NCBI GenBank assembly: GCA_947459855.1
Contig: CANHFL010000094.1
Span: 1 to 5,867 of the forward strand
DNA from: Planctomycetaceae bacterium
GTDB taxonomy: Bacteria; Planctomycetota; Phycisphaerae; Phycisphaerales; SM1A02
DNA length: 5,867 nucleotides
Direction: 5' to 3'
In this document: positions 1 through 4,707 of the stretch, one piece after another
Position numbering within the stretch: the first letter of the stretch is position 1
Layout of the letters: each line of letters begins with the position of its first letter
The notes under the pieces: generated by a model
Database searches by the model: none
What the model was told of the DNA's origin: nothing
Seen by the model: only the letters and a program-made list of their open reading frames with translations
Position numbers and translations under genes: made by a program

Positions 1-31
1 GCCGCTTGCGCAGGGCATCGTGTTCGGCTGA
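1..31 (+). CDS. 3' end of an upstream gene, product not identified
   Basis: Only the last nine codons and a TGA stop (29-31) are in the window; the frame reads PLAQGIVFG. The stop lies 36 bases before the CoA-transferase subunit B start on the same strand, so the two are probably co-transcribed. In many bacteria the gene directly upstream of subunit B encodes subunit A, which makes that the natural guess, but nine residues show no family motif. The frame is chosen because its stop sits at normal operon spacing and no start codon is needed. Confidence 0.45.
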   Translation, partial: PLAQGIVFG

Positions 32-57
32 TCATCCCCCCGCTGACCCACGCAAAC

Positions 58-61
58 AGGA
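58..61 (+). promoter_or_regulatory. Ribosome binding site of the CoA-transferase subunit B gene
   Basis: AGGA lies 6 bases before the ATG at 68. This supports that ATG as the start, and no other in-frame start in the first residues has a comparable site. Confidence 0.6.
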
Positions 62-67
62 CCACCC

Positions 68-730
68 ATGCCCCTCGACCGCAACCAGCTTGCCAAGCGC
101 GCCGCCAAGGAACTCCGCAACGGCTTCTACGTGAACCTGGGGATCGGCATCCCGACCCTGGTGGCCAACTACGTGCCTGCGGGCATGGAGGTCTGGCTTC
201 AGTCGGAGAACGGGCTGCTGGGCATGGGGCCGTTCCCCAAGGAGTCCGACGTCGACGCGGACCTCATCAACGCCGGCAAGCAGACCGTCACGGCCGTCAA
301 GGGTGCGGCGTTCTTCAGCAGCGCCGACAGCTTCGCGATGATCCGCGGCGGCCACATCGACCTGGCCATCCTGGGCGCGATGGAGGTCAGCCAGCACGGC
401 GACCTGGCCAACTGGATGATTCCCGGCAAGCTGGTCAAGGGCATGGGCGGCGCGATGGACCTGGTGGCGGGCGTGCAGCGCGTCGTCGTCGTGATGGAGC
501 ACTGCAACAAGAAGGGCGAGAGCAAGTTCATCCCCGAGTGCACCCTGCCCCTCACGGGCCGCCGCTGCATCCACATGCTGGTGACCGACCTGGCGGTCTT
601 CGAGCTGGACCGCGAGGCCGGCCTCTTCCGGCTGATCGAGACGGCGCCGGGCGTCACGGTGGACGAGGTGAAGGCGAAGACCACGGCGAAGATCCTGGTC
701 GACCGGCCGGTGGGTACGGTCGACGTGTGA
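68..730 (+). CDS. scoB: 3-oxoacid CoA-transferase, subunit B
   Basis: This is the beta subunit (220 residues, a normal length) of a family I CoA-transferase. With subunit A it moves CoA from succinyl-CoA or acetyl-CoA onto a 3-oxoacid such as acetoacetate or 3-oxoadipate, in the cytoplasm. The family signature LQSENGLLG is at residues 44-52, and Glu47 in SENG is the residue that forms the glutamyl-CoA thioester intermediate. Other family blocks are [13 protein letters not shown] (23-35), [23 protein letters not shown] (approximately 94-116) and the [14 protein letters not shown] stretch (approximately 120-133). The ATG at 68 follows an AGGA site and the TGA ends at 730. The substrate cannot be decided from sequence: ScoB, PcaJ and AtoA are close relatives, so the symbol is the generic one. 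It has no functional link to the flagellar genes, which face it from the other strand. Confidence 0.93.
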   Translation: MPLDRNQLAKRAAKELRNGFYVNLGIGIPTLVANYVPAGMEVWLQSENGLLGMGPFPKESDVDADLINAGKQTVTAVKGAAFFSSADSFAMIRGGHIDLAILGAMEVSQHGDLANWMIPGKLVKGMGGAMDLVAGVQRVVVVMEHCNKKGESKFIPECTLPLTGRRCIHMLVTDLAVFELDREAGLFRLIETAPGVTVDEVKAKTTAKILVDRPVGTVDV

Positions 731-766
731 AATTAGGTTCGGGATAACCCGGGGTGGTTTCGGCGG

Positions 767-786
767 CGGGTGCCGCTAGGCACCTG
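767..786 (+). terminator. Candidate hairpin downstream of the CoA-transferase gene
   Basis: GGTGCC (769-774) and GGCACC (779-784) form a perfect 6-bp stem around the loop GCTA. The stem extends to 8 bp with one G-U pair and one C-G pair. It starts 36 bases after the stop at 730. A smaller 4-bp hairpin lies at 740-751. No T-run follows, so this is not a classical intrinsic terminator; it could be an RNA-end-protecting stem. Confidence 0.3.
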
Positions 787-807
787 GTCGCCATGCGCGC
801 GGACCGA

Positions 808-885
808 AGGGGGCCTCAGTCGCTCAGACACTTCCCCGCCGGCGCAATGGCGCCGCCGGGGACAACTCGCTTGATGAGGCCCCCT
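808..885. repeat. Nested inverted repeat (stem around a stem)
   Basis: The outer arms AGGGGGCCTCA (808-818) and TGAGGCCCCCT (875-885) are perfectly complementary over 11 bp. Between them is a second hairpin with 12-bp arms (834-845 and 850-861), one mismatch and the 4-base loop AATG (846-849). Together they would fold into an extended rod with an internal loop of about 15 and 13 bases. Such a fold is possible in RNA from either strand or as a DNA cruciform. Confidence 0.6.
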
Positions 886-926
886 CCGCAGCGACGTACG
901 AGGCCATGAGGCACGCGGACCACGTA

Positions 927-962
927 CCGATTCGGCCCGGGTCGTCCCACGTGCCGAATCGG
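927..962. repeat. 10-bp perfect inverted repeat
   Basis: CCGATTCGGC (927-936) and GCCGAATCGG (953-962) are exact reverse complements separated by 16 bases. Each arm also holds short internal dyad symmetry (CCGA/TCGG). It lies 41 bases to the right of the nested inverted repeat, so the two may belong to one structured element. Confidence 0.6.
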
Positions 963-1017
963 CCGAACACGATGACGAGCGGAACCTGGTGGAGCGAGGA
1001 AGTTCGCGAAGGAGGGA

Positions 1018-1112
1018 GCCAAGCGCAGCGAAAGGGCGCGGTGACCACGCAACTGCCTCACACTGCCTCGGGGCCAAGCTCAGCGAACGGGCGCGACAAC
1101 CATGCAACCGCC
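1018..1112. repeat. 40-base imperfect direct repeat, two copies
   Basis: Bases 1018-1057 and 1073-1112 align without gaps at an offset of 55 bases and match at 33 of 40 positions by my count. Both begin GCCAAGC and share AGCGAA, GGGCGCG and GCAAC blocks. The 15 bases between the copies are not repeated. There are too few copies, and too much divergence, for a CRISPR array. Confidence 0.6.
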
Positions 1113-1142
1113 CAAACGCACCAGCCACGCCCCCCTACGACG

Positions 1143-1170
1143 CGGCCCCCGCGATCGCTCGCGGGGGCCG
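1143..1170 (-). terminator. Candidate terminator hairpin after fliA
   Basis: Bases 1143-1153 (CGGCCCCCGCG) and 1160-1170 (CGCGGGGGCCG) form a perfect 11-bp GC-rich stem with a 6-base loop. It lies about 50 bases beyond the fliA stop at 1222, where a terminator for the minus-strand transcript would be expected. Neither side shows a run of T, so a factor-dependent or purely stabilising role is as likely as intrinsic termination. It could also serve the convergent transcript. Confidence 0.4.
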
Positions 1171-1221
1171 GCGGCTCCTTCGGAATGGACCCTCCTCTGG
1201 AGGCGTGGACGGGTTTGGGGG

Positions 1222-2328
1222 TCAGAAGTCCTTCAGGCGGTGCTGCATCTGCGCCTTCAGGCGGGCCAGGATGCTGGAGTGCATCTGGCTGACGCGGCTC
1301 TCGGAGAGGTCCAGCGTCAGGCCGATCTCCTTCATCGTCATCTCCTCGTAGTAATAGAGGATGACGATCAGGCGCTCGGAGCGCGTCAGGCCCTTGGTGA
1401 TCAGGGTCTGCAGGTCGCCGCGCTGGACGATGTCGGACGGGTCGAACTGGCGGGCGTCCTCGATGACGTCCACCTCGCGTACGTCGCGGCTGGAGTCGGT
1501 CTCGAAGCACTTGCGGTCCAGGCTGACGACCCCCACGGGGCGCGAGTCCTTCTGGAGCTTCTCGAACTCGGACGCGGGCACGTTCATGCGCTCGGCGACC
1601 TCGGCATCGGTCGGGCGGCGGCCGCTCTCGAGCTCCATCTCGCGACGGACCTTCTCGACCTTGGCCGTGCGGCTGCGCACCAGGCGCGGCACCCAGTCCA
1701 TGGAGCGCAGCTCGTCGAAGATGGCGCCGCGGATGCGGGGCGCGCAGTAGGTCTCGAACTTCACGCCGCGGCCCGGGTCGAACGCGTCGATCGCGTCCAT
1801 CAGGCCGAAGAGGCCGGCGCTGATCAGGTCATTGACGTCGACCTCGTTCGGCAGGCGCGTGTGCATGCGCTCGGCCGTGAAGCGGACGACCTCGTAATAG
1901 CGCTCGATGAGCTTGTTGCGCAGGTCCTTGGCGCGCGCGTCGTCGCTGCGGTCGCAGGCGGCGCGGTACGCCGTCCAGATCGCGTCGGGCGTGGTCGCCA
2001 CGGGGGCGGCCAGCACCTCGACCGGGCGCACTGCACCGACCTTGGTCGGGACGGAGCGGGCCGCGACGGGCGACGGGCGCACGGGCGCCTTCGCAGCCGG
2101 GGCCTTGGCGACCGGGGCCTTGGCCGCAGGCTTCACGGGCGCTGCAGGGCGCTTCGCGGGCGCCGGCTTCGCGGTGGGACGCGCGGCGACCGCCGTGCCC
2201 CCGCGCGAGGCGGTTGCACGCGTCGGGGCCGTGGTGGCCACGCCGCGCTTGGTTGCGGTGGGAAGAGAACGCTTGGTTTGGCCGCTCTGCGTCTGCCGTG
2301 ACGCAGCCCGACCCTGGCTCTTCGACAT
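1222..2328 (-). CDS. fliA: Flagellar sigma factor FliA/WhiG family with long basic N-terminal extension
   Basis: This is an alternative sigma-70 family factor (group 3, sigma-28/FliA/WhiG) of 368 residues that would direct RNA polymerase to late flagellar and chemotaxis promoters. Region 2 spans about residues 137-212 (LRNKLIERYYEVVRF, then NDLISAGLFGLMDAIDAFD, FETYCAPRIRGAI and DELRSMDWVPR). Region 3 is about 213-262, including GRRPTDAEVAERM. Region 4 is about 305-362, with a helix-turn-helix around TMKEIGLTLDLSESRVSQMH (331-350). The ATG at 2328 follows AAGGAG with 6 bases between; the frame stays open upstream but without a better start. Family members are usually about 240-270 residues, and the excess is residues 1 to about 112: Ala/Pro/Lys/Arg/Thr-rich, with 21 basic and no acidic residues in the first 103 and repeated AKAP units. 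The sigma domains look intact. fliA follows flhG on the same strand but after a 271-base gap with its own likely promoter. No FlgM-like anti-sigma gene is visible. Confidence 0.93.
   Translation of the reverse strand: MSKSQGRAASRQTQSGQTKRSLPTATKRGVATTAPTRATASRGGTAVAARPTAKPAPAKRPAAPVKPAAKAPVAKAPAAKAPVRPSPVAARSVPTKVGAVRPVEVLAAPVATTPDAIWTAYRAACDRSDDARAKDLRNKLIERYYEVVRFTAERMHTRLPNEVDVNDLISAGLFGLMDAIDAFDPGRGVKFETYCAPRIRGAIFDELRSMDWVPRLVRSRTAKVEKVRREMELESGRRPTDAEVAERMNVPASEFEKLQKDSRPVGVVSLDRKCFETDSSRDVREVDVIEDARQFDPSDIVQRGDLQTLITKGLTRSERLIVILYYYEEMTMKEIGLTLDLSESRVSQMHSSILARLKAQMQHRLKDF
2097..2124 (-). repeat. 15-base tandem repeat coding the AKAP units in the sigma factor tail
   Basis: The 13-base block CCGGGGCCTTGGC occurs at 2097-2109 and again at 2112-2124, a period of 15 bases or five codons. 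It encodes part of the KAPVA/KAPAA repeat near residues 70-82 of the sigma factor. The period preserves the reading frame, so copy number could change by slippage without breaking the protein. Confidence 0.55.
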
Positions 2329-2334
2329 CGGTCG

Positions 2335-2340
2335 CTCCTT
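2335..2340 (-). promoter_or_regulatory. Ribosome binding site of fliA
   Basis: On the minus strand AAGGAG lies 6 bases before the ATG at 2328. It fixes the start of the sigma factor and shows that the basic extension is probably translated. Confidence 0.75.
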
Positions 2341-2356
2341 GACCTTCGAGAAGAGA

Positions 2357-2467
2357 GTGCAGGAAATCGCACACATCCTGCACGACGCGGATCCCCGCGG
2401 CGTGCAACGGTGAAGGACGGAGCCCGATTGGGAGGGCCGCGATATGCGGCTTCGCACGAGTCCGTCC
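2357..2467 (-). promoter_or_regulatory. Structured 5' leader of fliA with overlapping hairpins
   Basis: Read on the minus strand, three folds are possible. The first pairs GGACGGA (2467-2461) with TCCGTCC (2421-2415) around a small hairpin, GCCGC/GCGGC (2450-2436). The second is an 11-bp stem with one mismatch and the loop GGAT, 2405-2380. The third pairs GTGCAGGA (2383-2376) with TCCTGCAC (2364-2357) in a perfect 8-bp stem. The second and third share GTGC at 2383-2380, so they cannot fully form together. The last stem ends 16 bases before the ribosome binding site. No known riboswitch class is recognised. Confidence 0.4.
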
Positions 2468-2539
2468 GTTGTTGCCCGAAGCGTCCTTGCCTCGGGTGCC
2501 TTCACGCCATCGATCCATGACGGACGTGTCGGCGCGTCC

Positions 2540-2569
2540 AATATAACGGCCCCTCAAGACGGCGCGCAA
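2540..2569 (-). promoter_or_regulatory. Candidate sigma-70-type promoter for fliA
   Basis: On the minus strand TATATT (2545-2540) matches the -10 consensus at 5 of 6 positions. TTGCGC (2569-2564) is a weak -35 (3 of 6), with an 18-base spacer. TATATT is a rare AT-rich patch in this GC-rich DNA, which adds weight. Transcription would start near 2533, giving a leader of about 205 bases. The -35 sits in the loop of a short inverted repeat, ACGGC/GCCGT (2574-2559), which might be an operator. The placement fits a sigma factor gene expressed separately from the upstream operon. Confidence 0.5.
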
Positions 2570-2599
2570 GCCGTTTGGACGCCCAGCTTCAACTTTTTT

Positions 2600-3601
2600 T
2601 CACCAGTGTGCGGAAACGCCCGCGGCACCGAGGCCCAGCCCCGCGGCGGCGGCCGGAGCCCCCCAATCGACCCCCAGCCGGCGGGCCAGCCTCGCGACGA
2701 ACCCGGGTGCTTCGGGCTCGGCCGGCTGCCCGACCTCAAGCCCCGCCAACCTGGACTCGATCGCGGTGATCGCCCGTGCCGCACCGGACAGCGGCGCATG
2801 CGCGAGCAGCGGCACGCGCACGCGCACGGCATTGCCAACCGCGGCGTCGCCCGGCACCCACCCAACGCACGGCAGCGCGAGCCCCAGTTGTCGTTCGCAC
2901 GTCCGCTCGAGGCGCGCGGCGGCCATCGTCGCGTCGTCGGCGCCGCGCGCCATCGAGATCGCGCAGCACGCCCCATGCCCGCGGCCGCGCCGCACGCAGG
3001 ACTTGAGGAATCCGTACGCGTCGGCGATCGAGGTCGGTTCCGGCGTCGAGACGACGAGCAACCGGTCCGCCGCGGACGCGATGTCGAGCGTGCCGGCGCC
3101 GATGCCTGCACCCAGGTCGATCACCATCAGGTCGACGTGCGCACCGACGCGCGAGAGCCCCTCGAGGAGCCGCGCGCGGTGCATCGGCTCCAGGTCCGCC
3201 ATGCGCGCGACGCCCGACGCGCCGGGCAGCAGCCACGCGCGCGGTGCGACGAGCGCGAAGCACTGCGAGAGCGATGCGCGGCCTGCCAGCCAGTCCGCCG
3301 CGGTGAAACGCGGCTGGATCCCGGCCAGGATGTCGAGATTCGCGAGCCCGAGATCGGCATCGACCACCGCGACCTTCAGCCCGCGCGCAGCCGCGGCCAT
3401 CGCGATGCCGAGCGCCACGGTGCTCTTGCCGACGCCGCCCTTCCCGCTCGCCACGGCGATCGCGCGTGCGAGCCGCTTCGGAGCCTGGACCGCATCCGCC
3501 GTCGGCGCACGCGCACCCTCGAAGGATGCGGCGCTCGCCGCGCCGGGCGCCACGCCCAGCGCCGCCATCCGCGCACGCAGCCGGTCCGCCTGCGCGTCCA
3601 T
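2600..3601 (-). CDS. flhG: FlhG (FleN/YlxH), MinD-type ATPase controlling flagellar number
   Basis: This 333-residue ParA/MinD-family ATPase works with FlhF at the membrane to limit flagellar number and help place the basal body. The deviant Walker A motif GKGGVGKST is at residues 53-61, with the signature Lys54 and phosphate-binding Lys59. DADLGLANLD (81-90) follows, then a Walker B-like block, VIDLGAGIGAGTLD (160-173), and TPEPTSIADAYGFLK (186-200), all typical of FlhG. The N-terminus reads DAQADRLR, matching the QAxxLR core of the activator motif through which FlhG stimulates the FlhF GTPase. A C-terminal stretch (about 301-311, FVARLARRLGV) is a basic amphipathic helix that may bind membrane, followed by an Ala/Gly-rich tail. 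The ATG at 3601 overlaps the flhF stop by one base (TGATG) and has GAGGA 6 bases upstream. The stop codon is followed by a run of seven A. An open frame in the same phase continues upstream, but the conserved region starts here. Confidence 0.92.
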   Translation of the reverse strand: MDAQADRLRARMAALGVAPGAASAASFEGARAPTADAVQAPKRLARAIAVASGKGGVGKSTVALGIAMAAAARGLKVAVVDADLGLANLDILAGIQPRFTAADWLAGRASLSQCFALVAPRAWLLPGASGVARMADLEPMHRARLLEGLSRVGAHVDLMVIDLGAGIGAGTLDIASAADRLLVVSTPEPTSIADAYGFLKSCVRRGRGHGACCAISMARGADDATMAAARLERTCERQLGLALPCVGWVPGDAAVGNAVRVRVPLLAHAPLSGAARAITAIESRLAGLEVGQPAEPEAPGFVARLARRLGVDWGAPAAAAGLGLGAAGVSAHW

Positions 3602-4707
3602 CAGGCTTCCTCGTCCTCGCCCAGGAGAAGCTCCGCGAAGCGGTGCGCGTCGGCGCGCTCGATGTCGTCGGGCACCTCCTGCCCCGTCGTGAACCAGCTG
3701 GCCGCTGCGCCCGCGCGGCGCACCGCCGCGACGACGCCACCGAGCGTCTCGGACTCGTCGAGCTTGCTGAGCACGATGCGCGTCGCGCCGACGCGACCGA
3801 ACGCGCCGGCCGCCGCGTCGAGCGACGCCGCGGACGCCGAGCCGGGCAGCACCAGGTGCGTCTCGTCGGGCCGCGCGGCGTCGACCAGCGCGCCGACCTC
3901 GTCGATCCGCGCCGAGTCGCGGTGGCCACGGCCCGGCGTGTCGACCAGCACCACGTCGCAGGAAGCAAGCGCGGCGAGGGCATCGCGCACCGCGGACGGG
4001 CCGTCGGCCGGGCGCACCGGCGCACCGATGATCGAGGCATACGTGCGCAGCTGCTCGACGGCGCCGACGCGGAACGCATCGGCCGCCACCAGCCCCACGC
4101 GCAGTCCGTGCTCGGCGCGGAATCCGGCGGCAAGCTTCGCGACGGTGGTCGTCTTGCCGACGCCGGTCGGGCCGGCGACAAGCACCACGTGCGGGCGCCC
4201 GTCGGCGCGGCCGATCGTCGGCGCCCGTGGCGTCGAGACTGGAAGCAGGCCCGCCACCGCCTGGAGGGCCGCATGGCGGACGAGCGCGTCGGAATCGTCC
4301 GCGCCGAGCGCGTCGCCCAGTTCCTCCTCGACGCGCGCCAGCACGTGCGAGACCAGGTCCTCGGGGAGCGACTGCAGCCGCAGCCGCGCGGCCAGCCGCG
4401 CGAGCACGGCCGGACGGACTTCCATCGTGGGCGCCGACTCCACGGCGGCGACCGCCTCCCCGGCCTCGTCGGATGCCCGACGGGCCGCGATCACGGCGCG
4501 CGCCAGCGCGAGGCGCGCGGCACGGCGCGCGCGCGTGACGCCGAGCGACGCCGGCGCCGCGTCGACGACGACCTCGAACGACCCGCGCCGCCCGAACCCG
4601 CCCGGCAGCGCCCCCGCGTGCACGATCCGCGCACGGATCCCGTGCTGGCGCCGCGCGGCCGCGACGGCCTCGGCCATGCTGTCGGCGATGTAGCGAACCC
4701 TCGTCAT
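3601..4707 (-). CDS. flhF: FlhF, SRP-family GTPase for flagellar placement
   Basis: This 368-residue signal-recognition-particle-type GTPase recruits early flagellar parts to the assembly site. The N-terminal B domain (about 1-95) is short and starts VRYIADSMAEAVAAARRQHG. A helical N domain covers about 95-160, and the G domain follows. G1 is GPTGVGKTTTVAKLAA (179-194). The SRP-GTPase insertion/G2 region contains DAFRVGAVEQLRTYA (210-224). G3 is DTPGRGHRD (256-264), where DTAGR is more usual. G4 is SKLDES (314-319). The closing block is TTGQEVPDDIERA (340-352), typical of FlhF. The ATG at 4707 overlaps the flhA stop as ATGA and has AGGAGGTG 5 bases upstream; an open frame in phase extends further upstream but lies inside flhA. 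The C-terminus is acidic (EDEEA). It is coupled to flhG downstream, its usual GTPase-activating partner. Confidence 0.94.
   Translation of the reverse strand: MTRVRYIADSMAEAVAAARRQHGIRARIVHAGALPGGFGRRGSFEVVVDAAPASLGVTRARRAARLALARAVIAARRASDEAGEAVAAVESAPTMEVRPAVLARLAARLRLQSLPEDLVSHVLARVEEELGDALGADDSDALVRHAALQAVAGLLPVSTPRAPTIGRADGRPHVVLVAGPTGVGKTTTVAKLAAGFRAEHGLRVGLVAADAFRVGAVEQLRTYASIIGAPVRPADGPSAVRDALAALASCDVVLVDTPGRGHRDSARIDEVGALVDAARPDETHLVLPGSASAASLDAAAGAFGRVGATRIVLSKLDESETLGGVVAAVRRAGAAASWFTTGQEVPDDIERADAHRFAELLLGEDEEA
3608..3612 (-). promoter_or_regulatory. Ribosome binding site of flhG inside flhF
   Basis: GAGGA on the minus strand lies 6 bases before the flhG ATG, within the last codons of flhF (coding the acidic tail). 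With the TGATG stop-start overlap it supports translational coupling. Confidence 0.6.

Larger units (their letters stand above)
731..1221. other. Repeat-rich non-coding region between convergent genes
   Basis: These 491 bases separate the stop codons of two convergent genes, so both transcripts end into it and no start-proximal promoter for either is expected. I see no credible gene. The open frames here, for example minus-strand ones at about 816-1061 and 824-1048, are Arg/Pro/Ser-rich, lack good ribosome binding sites and have no recognisable motif. What stands out is symmetry: a nested inverted repeat at 808-885, a 10-bp inverted repeat at 927-962, a 40-base direct repeat at 1018-1112, and an 11-bp hairpin at 1143-1170. 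The plus strand is purine-rich at about 963-1048. The stretch could be a bidirectional termination zone, a dispersed repeat element or a structured RNA. Confidence 0.6.

Noticed and set aside
816..1061. Minus-strand open frames of 74-131 codons in the intergenic region
   Set aside because: They are Arg/Pro/Ser-rich, overlap one another in different frames, lack convincing ribosome binding sites and cross palindromes and the direct repeat. Long open frames are expected by chance in DNA this GC-rich.
1018..1112. CRISPR-like array
   Set aside because: There are only two diverged copies, the 15-base gap is too short for a spacer, and no cas gene is in the window.
2329..2541. Extension of the sigma factor start to an upstream ATG at 2541 (439 residues)
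   Set aside because: The extra 71 residues fall in the proposed promoter and leader and lack a good ribosome binding site, while AAGGAG precisely precedes the ATG at 2328.
1829..2569. Overlapping minus-strand frame through the fliA leader and 5' part
   Set aside because: It has no recognisable domain and runs out of phase through a confirmed sigma factor gene. A short upstream peptide cannot be excluded but nothing supports it.
2591..2600. Run of seven A after the flhG stop as a slippage or termination signal
   Set aside because: It lies outside the coding frame, so slippage has no effect, and no stem precedes an RNA U-run on the relevant strand.
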